The translations under genes were made by a program, and so were the position numbers. Below are positions 16,810 through 24,929 of a DNA stretch of 64,000 bases, in pieces (the first letter of the stretch is position 1; each line of letters starts with the position of its first letter). Source of the stretch: Planotetraspora silvatica (GTDB lineage: Bacteria; Actinomycetota; Actinomycetes; Streptosporangiales; Streptosporangiaceae); the NCBI RefSeq assembly GCF_016863315.1, contig NZ_BOOQ01000022.1, forward strand, positions 1 through 64,000, in the 5' to 3' direction. The notes under the pieces were generated by a model, which was not told the origin of the DNA, did not search any database, and saw only the letters and a program-made list of their open reading frames with translations.

Positions 16810-17130
16810 TCAGCCGAGCGCCTTCTCCAACTGCGCCTTGCTCATGGCCGAGCGGCCCTTGATGCCGCGCCGCCTGGCCTCCGCGTAGAGCTGCTCCTTG
16901 GTGCGGCCGCCGGCCCCGGAATGCGAACGCAGCCCTCCACGGCGGGAGGAGGAGATGTCGTCGATGGAGGTGCGGCTCTTGGTGCGGGACTCCCCCGCGC
17001 GGGCCCGTTCCTTGTTCACGGTGCGGGCGGCGATCTCCTTGGCCACCTTGTCGCTCTTTCCGCGCTTCTTGACGCTGTCCTTGATGTGCTCGTACTGGCG
17101 TTCCCGCTTGGGGCTGGAACCACGTGGCAT
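16810..17130 (-). CDS. Small basic protein with Rho-N/SAP-like C-terminal motif
   Basis: A 106-residue, very basic protein. The N-terminal part is KRERQYEHIKDSVKKRGKSD. The C-terminal 35 residues (RTKEQLYAEARRRGIKGRSA, then MSKAQLEKAL) match the Rho-N/SAP-like helix-extended-helix that binds nucleic acid. Actinobacterial relatives are annotated as plasmid stabilisation or DUF7218 proteins. An AGGTGGGG ribosome-binding site precedes the ATG at 17130. A nucleoid or DNA-binding role is inferred. Confidence 0.75.
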   Translation of the reverse strand: MPRGSSPKRERQYEHIKDSVKKRGKSDKVAKEIAARTVNKERARAGESRTKSRTSIDDISSSRRGGLRSHSGAGGRTKEQLYAEARRRGIKGRSAMSKAQLEKALG

Positions 17131-17209
17131 GTTCCCCACCTCGCTGAATCGGCTCGTCTCATTGCGGGCTACCCGTGAAGCCCGGGCCGACACACGCCAT
17201 GCCCTGCGG

Positions 17210-18025
17210 TCATCCGCCGACGGGGTGAGTCATGGACAGCCGGGTCAGAGCACGTTCGGACGAGCTGCCCGGCTCGGCCTGCGCGATGAAGATCCGCTGG
17301 CCGGGGGAACCGTCGATGGAGAACGTCACATGCCAGAGGATCAGCTCGCCGACCTCGTGGTGGACGATGCGCCTGAACTCCTGGGTTCTGGTGCCCACGT
17401 CATGACGGGCCCAGATACGGCGGAAGTCCTCGCTCCCCCGGGACAACTCCTCCACCAGACGGAGCAGGGACGGATCGGGCCCGGGCCCCGCCACCGCCCG
17501 CAGATGCGCCACCTTGGACGATGCCTCCTGTTCCCAGTCCGGATAGAGCTTGCGCGACTCCGGGTTGAGGAACGTCAGCCGCAACAGGTTGTCGGTGTGC
17601 GCCAGCCCCTCGTAGAGGGCGCGGGCCACCGCGTTTCGCGCAAGGACGTCCAGCCGGTCGTTCGTCACGAGTGCGGGCATGCGGTCCAAGCTGCCGATGA
17701 GCCGCAACACGTTGCGGTCGACGTGAGCCGACGGGCGCCCCATGCGCTTGGATGGCCGGGGGTTGGCCAGCCGGTACAGATGCTCGGTGGCGTCGGCGTT
17801 GAGCCGGAGCACCCGGGCGAGGGCGGCGAGCACCTGATCGGAAGGATGGCGTTCTCTCCCCTGCTCCAACCTGATGTAGTAGTCGGCGCTGACCCCCGCG
17901 AGCAGTGCCACCTCGTCGCGCCGCAACCCCGGCGTCCTCCGGCGTCCGACGTCCGGCAGGCCCACCTCGTCAACGGTGACGGCCTGACGGCGGGCGCGCA
18001 GGAACTCGCCCAAGGGACTTTTCAT
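17210..18025 (-). CDS. MmyB-type helix-turn-helix regulator
   Basis: A 271-residue protein. The N-terminal XRE helix-turn-helix is RRTPGLRRDEVALLAGVSADYYIRLEQGR (given in parts: LRRDEVALLAGVS, DYYIRLEQGR). The MmyB ligand-binding domain follows (about residues 100-265), with RMPALVTNDRLDVLARN, LTFLNPESRKLYPDW and IVHHEVGEL. MmyB domains bind fatty-acid-like ligands. Many such regulators control adjacent oxidoreductases. Here the aldo/keto reductase lies immediately upstream on the same strand and a second MmyB regulator lies beyond it. The start at the ATG 18025 is chosen for the conserved opening. Confidence 0.88.
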   Translation of the reverse strand: MKSPLGEFLRARRQAVTVDEVGLPDVGRRRTPGLRRDEVALLAGVSADYYIRLEQGRERHPSDQVLAALARVLRLNADATEHLYRLANPRPSKRMGRPSAHVDRNVLRLIGSLDRMPALVTNDRLDVLARNAVARALYEGLAHTDNLLRLTFLNPESRKLYPDWEQEASSKVAHLRAVAGPGPDPSLLRLVEELSRGSEDFRRIWARHDVGTRTQEFRRIVHHEVGELILWHVTFSIDGSPGQRIFIAQAEPGSSSERALTRLSMTHPVGG

Positions 18026-18163
18026 GCCAGGCAGACTAGAAAAACTCGGGTAAAAACGATTAAAAGGGGGCGTTGCGGGCTTCCCCTCACCGGGAGATTT
18101 TGCAGGCAATTTGCCGGACACTCCCTCCTTTTCAGCGTTCCGGGCGCCCCCGACACCACGGTG

Positions 18164-18212
18164 GTCACATGCCGGCGACCACCCTCCGTGGAGGTGATCG
18201 CCGGCATGTGAC
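18164..18212. terminator. 49-bp palindrome after the aldo/keto reductase gene
   Basis: Perfect 15-bp outer arms (18164-18178 and 18198-18212) enclose an inner CCTCCGTGGAGG hairpin, so nearly the whole 49 bp can fold. It lies just beyond the aldo/keto reductase stop and upstream of the MmyB gene. A terminator is most likely; a regulator site is possible. Confidence 0.6.
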
Positions 18213-18227
18213 GCCGCGATCCGGCGG

Positions 18228-19256
18228 CTACCGCCGGCGCAGCGCCTTGTCCGCGAGCGCCGGGTGCACGAAGTAGTTGTCCGCCGGGTTCAGATCGGTG
18301 CCCGGCGGCACGATCTCGTCGATCCGGTCGAGGACGTCCTCGCTCAACACCGTGCCCGCCCCGGCCAGCAGTCCGTCCAGGTGCTCCATGGTGCGCGGCC
18401 CGAGGATCACCGAGGTGAGGGCCGGGTGGGCCAGGACGAATCCGAGCGCGAGGTGGGGCAGCGGCAGGCCCGCCTCCTCCGCGAGTTTCGTCAGCTCGCC
18501 GACGGCCTGCAGCTTGCGCGCGTTCTCCGGCAGCGACGGGTCGAACTTGTGCCGCTCGACGGACGCGCGTCCCGAGCTCGCCAGGTCGATGTCCGCCGCC
18601 TGCGTGTACTTGCCGGACAACCAGCCGGCCGACAGAGGGCCCCAGGTCAGCACGCCCATGCCGTACTTCTGCGCCGCCGGCAGCACCGCCGCCTCCACAC
18701 CGCGCGCCAGGATCGAGTACGGCGGCTGCTCGGTGCGGAAACGCACGTGGCCGCGCCGTTCGGCGACCCACTGCGCCTCGACGATCTGCTCGGCGGGGAA
18801 GGTGGAACTGCCCACTGCCAGCACCTTGCCCGCCCGGACCAGGTCGGTGAGGGCGGAGAGGGTCTCGTCGATGTCCGTGCGCGGATCGGGCCGGTGGACC
18901 TGGTAGAGATCGATGTGGTCCGTGCCCAGGCGCCGCAGGCTGTTCTCCACCTGGCGGACGAGCCAGCGCCGGGAGCCGCCGCCGTGGTTGGCCTCCTCGT
19001 CCACCGAGAGGCCGGCCTTGGTCGCCAGGACGACCTCGTCACGGCGGCCCTTGAGGGCTTTCCCGACGATCTCCTCCGACTCCCCCGCCGAGTAGACGTC
19101 GGCGGTGTCGACGAAGTTGATCCCGGCGTCGAGGGCGCGGTGGATGATCCGGACGCTCTCGTCGTGGTCCTTGTTTCCCAGGCCACCGAACATCATCGTG
19201 CCGAGCGCGTACTCGCTCACCGAGATCCCGGTGCCACCGAGGATTCTGCGCTTCAT
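18228..19256 (-). CDS. Aldo/keto reductase
   Basis: A 342-residue (beta/alpha)8 oxidoreductase. It has the family signature INFVDTADVYSAGESEEIVG with the catalytic Asp and Tyr, the catalytic Lys in VVLATKAG, and the NADPH-binding end LTSVILGPRTMEHL. It is of the YajO/voltage-channel-beta-like type. A GGAGG ribosome-binding site ten bases before the ATG at 19256 supports the start. It is flanked by two MmyB regulators, one divergent, and is the likely target of one or both. The substrate is unknown. Confidence 0.9.
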   Translation of the reverse strand: MKRRILGGTGISVSEYALGTMMFGGLGNKDHDESVRIIHRALDAGINFVDTADVYSAGESEEIVGKALKGRRDEVVLATKAGLSVDEEANHGGGSRRWLVRQVENSLRRLGTDHIDLYQVHRPDPRTDIDETLSALTDLVRAGKVLAVGSSTFPAEQIVEAQWVAERRGHVRFRTEQPPYSILARGVEAAVLPAAQKYGMGVLTWGPLSAGWLSGKYTQAADIDLASSGRASVERHKFDPSLPENARKLQAVGELTKLAEEAGLPLPHLALGFVLAHPALTSVILGPRTMEHLDGLLAGAGTVLSEDVLDRIDEIVPPGTDLNPADNYFVHPALADKALRRR

Positions 19257-19483
19257 TGAGTGCTGCCTCCAGCAGATCGTTTTCGGGGATACGGACACAG
19301 CCTCCGCTACCTCGCCGACCGGGCACCAGGCCTGGCTCAACCTGGGTCTGTCAGAACCACTTACCGCCTCGGCCGACACCCGATGGCGGTCGCTGCTCCG
19401 GTGGTCGTCTTGACGGGGAACGGCGGGACCTTGTAGCCGTGGGCTCGCAGGTCAGAGATGTAGCAGTCAATGCATGTGCTTGT

Positions 19484-20356
19484 ATGTCAGGCATGGGGCA
19501 TGCCGAGGACGAGATCACTCCATTCCTGAAGGCGCGCCGGGCCGCGCTCGACGCCGCCACGCTCGGTCTCCCGGACGGGATCGCCCGGCGGCGGGTGCGC
19601 GGTCTGCGCCGCGAGGAGGTCGCCCAGCTGGCCGGGATCAGCGTCGACTACTACACGCGCATCGAGCAGGGCCGCGCGCCCGCCATCTCCGACGCGGTGC
19701 TCGACGCGGTGGCGCGGGCGTTGCACCTGACCTCTGCCGAGCACACCTACCTGCGCAACATCACCGCACCCGGGCGGCGAGCCGGCAGGGGCACCTGCGA
19801 GGGATCGGGTCCCCGCCCCGAGGTGCGGCCGCAGATCCGGGAGTTGCTGGACGCGATGGGCGACGTCGTCCCCGCCTTCGTGTACGGCCCGGGCATGGAC
19901 CTGCTGGCCTGGAACCGGCTGGCCGGCCGGGTCGCGTTCGACTTCGACGCGCTCGCGGAGGCCGAGCTCAACACCGCCCGGCTGGTCTTCCTCCGCCCCG
20001 AGGCCAGGGCGCTGTACCCGGAGTGGGAGAACGTGGCGCAGGGGATCGTGGCGATCCTGCGTTCCGAGGCCGCGCAGCACGTCGGCCGGGCCCGGGTGCG
20101 GGAGGTCATCTGCGACCTGCGGGAGGCCAGCGAGGAGTTCCGTCGCTTCTGGGACGAGCAGACCGTGCTGGATCCCGACATCGGCACCAAACACATCCGC
20201 CACCCCGAGGTGGGCGACCTCATGGTGACCTTCGAGTCGTTCCCGCTCCCCACCGACCCGGGCCAGCGGCTGTGCACGTACACCGCGTCGAAGGGGTCGG
20301 CGACGGAGGAGCGGCTGCGGATGCTGGCGGACCGGGTCGGCGTGGGCGTCGCCTGA
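19484..20356 (+). CDS. MmyB-type helix-turn-helix regulator (second)
   Basis: A 290-residue protein. The XRE helix-turn-helix includes LRREEVAQLAGISVDYYTRI and EQGRAPAISDAVLDAVARAL. The MmyB domain carries VVPAFVYGPGMDLLAWNRLA, LVFLRPEARALYPEW and IRHPEVGDLMVTFESFP. It is divergent from the aldo/keto reductase across 227 bp, the classic regulator-target arrangement. The start is ATG 19484 (or 19493) with no clear ribosome-binding site. It is similar in plan to the gene at 17210 but clearly diverged, so the two are not a recent duplication. Confidence 0.88.
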   Translation: MSGMGHAEDEITPFLKARRAALDAATLGLPDGIARRRVRGLRREEVAQLAGISVDYYTRIEQGRAPAISDAVLDAVARALHLTSAEHTYLRNITAPGRRAGRGTCEGSGPRPEVRPQIRELLDAMGDVVPAFVYGPGMDLLAWNRLAGRVAFDFDALAEAELNTARLVFLRPEARALYPEWENVAQGIVAILRSEAAQHVGRARVREVICDLREASEEFRRFWDEQTVLDPDIGTKHIRHPEVGDLMVTFESFPLPTDPGQRLCTYTASKGSATEERLRMLADRVGVGVA

Positions 20357-20402
20357 CGCCCACACGGTCGATTCCGCCCGGCCCGCCCAGGGAGACACGG
20401 CC

Positions 20403-20771
20403 CTAGCCCGCGAGCTGACGCCTGGCGGCGAGAAGGGCGGCGTCGAGATCCACGCCGAGTTCGCGCACGGCCGTCGCGTAGGCCCGGGCCGCCTCCGCGA
20501 GCCGCGTGTCGCGTTCCTTGTCGGTCATCTCGGGGATCGCCCGCACGACGGTGCCGTGGCCCACCCTGCCGCGCAGGTATCCGGCGCTCTCCAACTCGCG
20601 GTAGGCCCGTGCGACGGTCCCGGACGCGAGGCCGAGGTCGCCGGCGAGTTGCCGGATGCTCGGCAGCCTGACCCCCTCCTTCAGCTCACCGGTGCGGATC
20701 AACGCGGCGATCTGCGTCCTCAGCTGCTCGTAGGGCGGAAGGGGCGCTTCGACGTCGATCTCGACGATCAC
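20403..20771 (-). CDS. GntR-family (YtrA-type) regulator
   Basis: A 122-residue protein. The winged helix-turn-helix is PPYEQLRTQIAALIRTGELK, then LPSIRQLAGDLGLASGTVAR and AYRELESAGYLRGRVGHGT. A short C-terminal helical tail (about 45 residues) is typical of YtrA-type GntR proteins, which lack an effector domain and control nearby membrane protein genes. The GTG start overlaps the stop of the membrane-protein gene (GTGA). A near-perfect 20-bp palindrome upstream of that operon is its probable operator. Confidence 0.9.
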   Translation of the reverse strand: MIVEIDVEAPLPPYEQLRTQIAALIRTGELKEGVRLPSIRQLAGDLGLASGTVARAYRELESAGYLRGRVGHGTVVRAIPEMTDKERDTRLAEAARAYATAVRELGVDLDAALLAARRQLAG

Positions 20772-21601
20772 GTCGTCGCCCTCGGCGAGAACCGGCGCAC
20801 ACGTACCCGGACCCGGAACCAGGCGTACACCGCCGACAACAACGTTCCGAAGGTCAGCCAGGAGAGGATCCAGTTGAACGGCTCGGGAGCGTCGAGATCG
20901 AGTTGGATCGCCCACATCACATTGGTGGCGGCCAGGCACATCAGGGCGAGCGACGCACCGCTGATGGTCTGCAGCGAGCGAGAGCGGATCGCGTCGTCCG
21001 CCGCTCCCAGATCGGCCGGCAGCACCGGCCGGGCACGGCCGATGATGAGCCGTCGCGCCGACCACATGACCACCGCCACCGCCGCCATGCCGCCGACGGC
21101 CAGGATCACCGTCGACGGCCGCAGGTCCGGCCCGCCTTCGCCCGGCCAGAGCCGGTAACCCCATATCTCGCAGGCCAGGGCCGCGACGACGAGCAGCGGA
21201 CCCCAGCGGGCGCCCCAGGACAGGTAGTCGCCGGACCGGCGCTGGTCCAATGCGGCTCGCCGGGGGCCGGCGGTGGGCGCCCACCGGACCGACGCGCCGA
21301 TCTCGGCGGCGAGCGCGCCCACCAGATAACCGGCAGCACCCCAGAAGTAGGAGGCGCCGGGAAGGGCGAAGACGCCACCGGCGATCCAGCCGGCCGCGCC
21401 GCCGACGGCCCGCCACCGGGGCACCCGGGCCAGATAGCCGATCAGGACACGCCCGTTGTCCGGCGTGACGGTGACGCCGCCCTCCTGGGCGAACACGTCG
21501 AGCCGCCTCCTGCTGACCGGCGCGAATCCGGCCAGCAGCGCCAGGGTGGGCACGGCGAAGATCCCTGCGAAGGCTACGGCGAGGCCCAGCGACGACGACA
21601 T
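20768..21601 (-). CDS. Multi-span membrane protein in GntR operon
   Basis: A 277-residue protein with about six hydrophobic segments: an N-terminal one at residues 4-25, a pair around 65-100, then 133-150, 165-185 and two at the C-terminal end (residues 220-265). It ends in an Arg-rich cytoplasmic tail. No enzymatic motif is seen. A GGGAGGAACG ribosome-binding site precedes the ATG. Translation is coupled to the GntR regulator. YtrA-type regulators usually govern cell-envelope transport or antibiotic-response operons, which suggests a membrane stress role by inference. Confidence 0.75.
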   Translation of the reverse strand: MSSSLGLAVAFAGIFAVPTLALLAGFAPVSRRRLDVFAQEGGVTVTPDNGRVLIGYLARVPRWRAVGGAAGWIAGGVFALPGASYFWGAAGYLVGALAAEIGASVRWAPTAGPRRAALDQRRSGDYLSWGARWGPLLVVAALACEIWGYRLWPGEGGPDLRPSTVILAVGGMAAVAVVMWSARRLIIGRARPVLPADLGAADDAIRSRSLQTISGASLALMCLAATNVMWAIQLDLDAPEPFNWILSWLTFGTLLSAVYAWFRVRVRVRRFSPRATT

Positions 21602-21633
21602 CGTTCCTCCCGGCGTTGCGACCGGCGGCTGAA

Positions 21634-21653
21634 TGTATCAATATATTAATACA
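21634..21653. promoter_or_regulatory. YtrA-type operator palindrome
   Basis: TGTATCAATATATTAATACA is a 20-bp palindrome with one mismatched pair. It is strikingly A+T-rich and lies in the promoter region between the divergent genes at 21601 (minus) and 21675 (plus). It fits the TGTA...TACA-type sites bound by YtrA-family GntR regulators, so the regulator at 20403 probably represses both directions through it. Confidence 0.7.
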
Positions 21654-21674
21654 CCAGGATCAATTGGAGGCGTC

Positions 21675-22211
21675 GTGGTCACCGATGAGACCTGGGCGCT
21701 GATCGCCCCCCGCCCATCACGGACACGGCGCACGGCCGTCGCCGCCTCCATCCTCCTCGTCATGGCCGTGCTCGCGGTCACGGCCTGGTGGGCCGGCGCC
21801 GTCGTCCCGCGGCTGAGCGTCACCCCCACGCTGGTCGAGCCCGGCGGGCCGGCCGGGAGCGTCCGGCTTCACGTGTGGGTGCGCAACGAGGGACTGGTCC
21901 GGACGGAGCCGTGGTCGATCTCGCCGGGCACGACCCTGCCCGTCCGCGCCGTCGAACCGCACGCCCCCGACGCCGGCGGCGAGCTCCTCTCACTTCCCGG
22001 TGAAGCCGAGACGCTGCCTGGGGGCGCGGGACGGCCGCTGATCCTCGACCTCCAGGTCCCGTGCGGGCCGGAACCTCCCGATGGGTCATTGGAGATGGTG
22101 GTCTACGGCCCGCGCGGCGGTCATGAAATACGACTCGCGTGGAAGGACGGACGGCTCCCCGACTGGCGACACCGGGTGGTCGAGGCGGCCTGTGCCCGAT
22201 CCGGTGGCTAG
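21675..22211 (+). CDS. Membrane-anchored exported protein, unknown function
   Basis: A 178-residue protein. It has a cytoplasmic Arg-rich N-terminus, one anchor (about residues 21-42), then an Ig-like extracytoplasmic domain beginning LSVTPTLVEPGG and containing LHVWVRNEGLVRTEP and VPCGPEPP. The GTG start at 21675 has a GGAGG ribosome-binding site. It is divergent from the GntR/membrane operon and shares the operator at 21634, so it probably belongs to the same regulon. Its stop codon overlaps that of the convergent amidohydrolase gene in a CTAG. Confidence 0.7.
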   Translation: MVTDETWALIAPRPSRTRRTAVAASILLVMAVLAVTAWWAGAVVPRLSVTPTLVEPGGPAGSVRLHVWVRNEGLVRTEPWSISPGTTLPVRAVEPHAPDAGGELLSLPGEAETLPGGAGRPLILDLQVPCGPEPPDGSLEMVVYGPRGGHEIRLAWKDGRLPDWRHRVVEAACARSGG

Positions 22212-23479
22212 ACGGCGGCCAGGCGGGCGGCAGACTCGGCGAGGGGCGCCAGGACGTCCTCGACGACATGGTGGAGCAGCCGGCCGTCCCGCTTGACGAT
22301 CCGGCCACCGACGATGACGGTGTCGACCGACCGGGTGTCGGCGGAGAGCACCACCGCACCCACCGCGTCGTGAGCCGGGGCGATTCCGAGCAGGTCGGTC
22401 CTGAGCAGCACCAGGTCGGCGTGTCTGCCCACGCCGAGGGATCCGGCGACGTCGCCGAGCCCGGCGGTCCGCGCCCCGTCGATGGTGGCCGTCCGCAGCG
22501 CGTCGCGGGTCGTGAAGCCCATGTTCGGGCGTGCCCTCTCCAGGGCGTACGCCGCCCGCATCAGGCTGAACATGTCGCCGGGGCCGCTGACCACGGTGTC
22601 CGCCCCGAGCCCCGCAGGGGCGCCCGCCGCCACCGCACGCCCGGTGATCGGGTAGCCGAGTCCCAGTTCCACCTCGACGACGGGTGAGACGGATACGGCG
22701 CCGCCGCTGGCGGCGATCCGCTTGAGCGCATCGTCGGAGTAGTGGTTGCCGTGGACGTAGCTCGTCGACGGGGCCAGGAGACCGTTCCGCTCCAGGAAGT
22801 CGAGCCCGCGGTCGGCGCGCTCGGTGTCGTAGCCCATGTGGACGGTCACCGGCAGGTCGAGGTCGCGGGCCAGGCGCCACTCGTGCAGCGCCTCCTCCTC
22901 GCTGACGATCTCCGGTCCCAGGGGGGCGATCGCCATCGTCACCGTGCCGCCTGCCGTGCCGAAGTGTTCGGCGTGCACCCGGCGTCCTTGCGCGGCCAGC
23001 GCTTCGGGATCGCCGCCTTGGGGGTGGCAGTATCCGAAGACGGCCCTGATCCCCGAACGACGCAGCGCCTCGACGGCCGCCGCCGTGTGATCGGGGGTGA
23101 ACTGGATGTGCGACCAGTCGACGAGCGTCGTGATGCCCGCGTCGAGGCACTCCAGGGCTCCTGCCAGGTTGCCGGCGTAGACGTCCTCCGGCCGGTAGGC
23201 GGGAGCCAGTCTCCCGAGGACGCGCTCGAGATAACCGGAGAAGGCGATGTCGGGGCCGATCGCCCGGATCCCCGCCTGCCAGGTGTGCCGGTGGGTGTCG
23301 ACGAAGCCCGGCAGCACGAGCATGCCGCGCGCGTCGATCACCTCGGCGCCCTCGGGCTCGGGCAGGTCCGGCCACACGGCCGCGATCCTGCCGTCCTCGA
23401 CCAGCACGTCGGCGGGAGCGACCGTGACGGGGTCGGTGTCGACGGCGACGCCGCCCTTGATGAGCAGTCTTGTAGTCAT
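22208..23479 (-). CDS. Amidohydrolase-superfamily deaminase-like enzyme
   Basis: A 423-residue metal-dependent hydrolase. The metal His pair is in FVDTHRHTW (His63, His65), a later ligand is in VTVHMGYD, YVHGNHYS supplies catalytic His, and GLGADTVVSG holds the final Asp. The plan is that of the chlorohydrolase/guanine-deaminase (TrzN/AtzA-like) cytosolic amidohydrolases. Its real substrate is unknown, probably an N-heterocyclic or amidine compound. It is divergent from a MarR gene with an A+T-rich inverted repeat between them, so expression is probably inducible by substrate. Confidence 0.85.
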   Translation of the reverse strand: MTTRLLIKGGVAVDTDPVTVAPADVLVEDGRIAAVWPDLPEPEGAEVIDARGMLVLPGFVDTHRHTWQAGIRAIGPDIAFSGYLERVLGRLAPAYRPEDVYAGNLAGALECLDAGITTLVDWSHIQFTPDHTAAAVEALRRSGIRAVFGYCHPQGGDPEALAAQGRRVHAEHFGTAGGTVTMAIAPLGPEIVSEEEALHEWRLARDLDLPVTVHMGYDTERADRGLDFLERNGLLAPSTSYVHGNHYSDDALKRIAASGGAVSVSPVVEVELGLGYPITGRAVAAGAPAGLGADTVVSGPGDMFSLMRAAYALERARPNMGFTTRDALRTATIDGARTAGLGDVAGSLGVGRHADLVLLRTDLLGIAPAHDAVGAVVLSADTRSVDTVIVGGRIVKRDGRLLHHVVEDVLAPLAESAARLAAV

Positions 23480-23494
23480 GCCGAAAGCTTAGAG

Positions 23495-23512
23495 AAAAGC
23501 TTTTTTAAAAGC
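23495..23512. promoter_or_regulatory. MarR-type operator (AAAAGCTTTT / GCTTTT-TTAAAAGC)
   Basis: Overlapping inverted repeats AAAAGCTTTT (23495-23504) and GCTTTT-TT-AAAAGC (23499-23512) lie in the short divergent gap between the amidohydrolase start at 23479 and the MarR start at 23541. This A+T-rich island in high-G+C DNA is the expected site for the MarR protein to regulate both genes. Confidence 0.6.
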
Positions 23513-23540
23513 AATGTGGCGAGAGAGGTACTCTCGACCC

Positions 23541-24053
23541 GTGCACGAAGGGGAACGAGACGAGGTCGACGCGCTTGTTCCGGCGTGGGAGTCGAGCATG
23601 GAGCCGCACATCGTGGCCTGGCTCGAGCTCAGCAAGCGGGTGTCGCGCGTCGGCGGGCTGCTGGAGCAGGCGATCAGGAACGCGCTCGCCGAACTCGGCC
23701 TGACCTACGCCGAGTTCGACGTGCTGGCCGCGTTGCGCCGCGCGGGCGAGCCGTACCGGCTCAAGCCCAGCGAGCTGACCAGGTCCCTCTTCCTCACGTC
23801 AGGAGGAACGAGCAACGTCCTGCAGCGGCTGACGGCGGCGGGACACGTCGAGCGCGAGGCGGACACGGGAGACGCGCGCAGCCGCTGGGTCCGCCTGACC
23901 GAGGAGGGTGTGCGGGTCACGGAGGCCGCGCTGGCCGCCTCGGTCCGGGCACACGGCGAAATCCTGCGCGACGTTCCGGAAGACGCCGTACGGCAGGCCG
24001 CCGACGCCCTTCGCGAACTCCTCCTGGTCATCGGCGGCCGGCGTTTCCGCTGA
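23541..24053 (+). CDS. MarR-family transcriptional regulator
   Basis: A 170-residue winged-helix MarR protein. The DNA-binding region is LTYAEFDVLAALRRAGEPYR, LKPSELTRSLFLTSGGTSNV and LQRLTAAGHVERE, with the wing DARSRWVRLTEEG. The GTG start at 23541 lies seven bases after TACTCT with no ribosome-binding site, so it is probably leaderless. It is divergent from the amidohydrolase gene. The inverted repeats at 23495-23512 overlap its promoter, which fits autorepression and ligand-controlled expression of the hydrolase. Confidence 0.9.
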   Translation: MHEGERDEVDALVPAWESSMEPHIVAWLELSKRVSRVGGLLEQAIRNALAELGLTYAEFDVLAALRRAGEPYRLKPSELTRSLFLTSGGTSNVLQRLTAAGHVEREADTGDARSRWVRLTEEGVRVTEAALAASVRAHGEILRDVPEDAVRQAADALRELLLVIGGRRFR

Positions 24054-24098
24054 CCGGCGGTGACACACCCGGATCCCCGGCCGGCGGCGCGGACCCAC

Positions 24099-24866
24099 TC
24101 AGGGCAGGGTGAGGATGCGGGGCCCCTCCTCGGTGACGGCGACGGTGTGCTCGATGTGGGCGGCCCGGCTGCCGTCGACGGTCTGCAGGGTCCATCCGTC
24201 GGAGGCGGTGCGGTAGTCGTCACGCCCGCCGGCCATGAACATCGGCTCGATGGCGAGCGTCAGGCCGGGACGCAGGGGGAATCCGCGGCCCGGCCGCCCC
24301 CGGTTGGGCACGTGGGGGTCTTCATGCATGCGGCGGCCGATGCCGTGGCCGCCGAAGTCCTTGGGCATGCCGCAGCGAGCCGACCGGGCGACGGCGCCGA
24401 TGGCGTGGCCGATGTCGCCGATGCGGTTGCCCGGCATCGCCGCGGCGATGCCGGCGTCGAGGGCCTTCTGCGTGGCATCGATCAGCGCCTGGTCGGCGGG
24501 CCTGGGGGTGCCGACGATGAAGCTGACGGCGGCGTCACCGGTCCAGCCGTCGAGCTCCGCGCCGCAGTCGACGCTGACCAGGTCGCCGTCGCGGAGACGG
24601 TAGTCGGTGGGGATGCCGTGCACGATGGCGTCGTTGACCGACGTGCAGATCACCGCGGGAAAGGGACTGAAGGCGAAGGCGGGCCGGTAGCCCAGGAAGG
24701 GTGAGCCGGCCCCGGCTTCGCCGAGGACGGCGCGGGCCGCTTCGTCCAGTTCGCGCAGTGACACTCCCACGTCCGCCGCTTCGCGGGCGGCGGCGAGCGC
24801 GTGGGCGACGACGCGCCCGGCCTCCCGCATCGCGTCCAGCGCCGTGTCGGATTTGATCTCGACCAT
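24099..24866 (-). CDS. map: Type I methionine aminopeptidase
   Basis: A 255-residue pita-bread metalloprotease with all five metal ligands: Asp in SVDCGAEL, Asp in GWTGDAAV, His in GGHGIGRRMHEDP, Glu in LAIEPMF and Glu in AHIEHTVAV. It removes initiator Met from nascent proteins. This is probably an accessory copy, since the main actinomycete map gene lies in a ribosomal protein cluster. The ATG at 24866 is preceded by GGGAG. It is divergent from a small XRE regulator, a pairing seen repeatedly for second MAP copies. Confidence 0.9.
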   Translation of the reverse strand: MVEIKSDTALDAMREAGRVVAHALAAAREAADVGVSLRELDEAARAVLGEAGAGSPFLGYRPAFAFSPFPAVICTSVNDAIVHGIPTDYRLRDGDLVSVDCGAELDGWTGDAAVSFIVGTPRPADQALIDATQKALDAGIAAAMPGNRIGDIGHAIGAVARSARCGMPKDFGGHGIGRRMHEDPHVPNRGRPGRGFPLRPGLTLAIEPMFMAGGRDDYRTASDGWTLQTVDGSRAAHIEHTVAVTEEGPRILTLP

Positions 24867-24906
24867 CTCGTGCGACTCCCAACCCCCGACTGGCGGTCCA
24901 ATTCTT

Positions 24907-24916
24907 ATACCGGTAT
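24907..24916. promoter_or_regulatory. ATACCGGTAT palindrome between map and XRE genes
   Basis: A perfect 10-bp palindrome in the 63-bp divergent gap. It lies just upstream of TAGTAT (24917-24922), a -10 element seven bases before the XRE start. It is a candidate operator for that regulator. Confidence 0.55.
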
Positions 24917-24929
24917 TAGTATCACGGGC

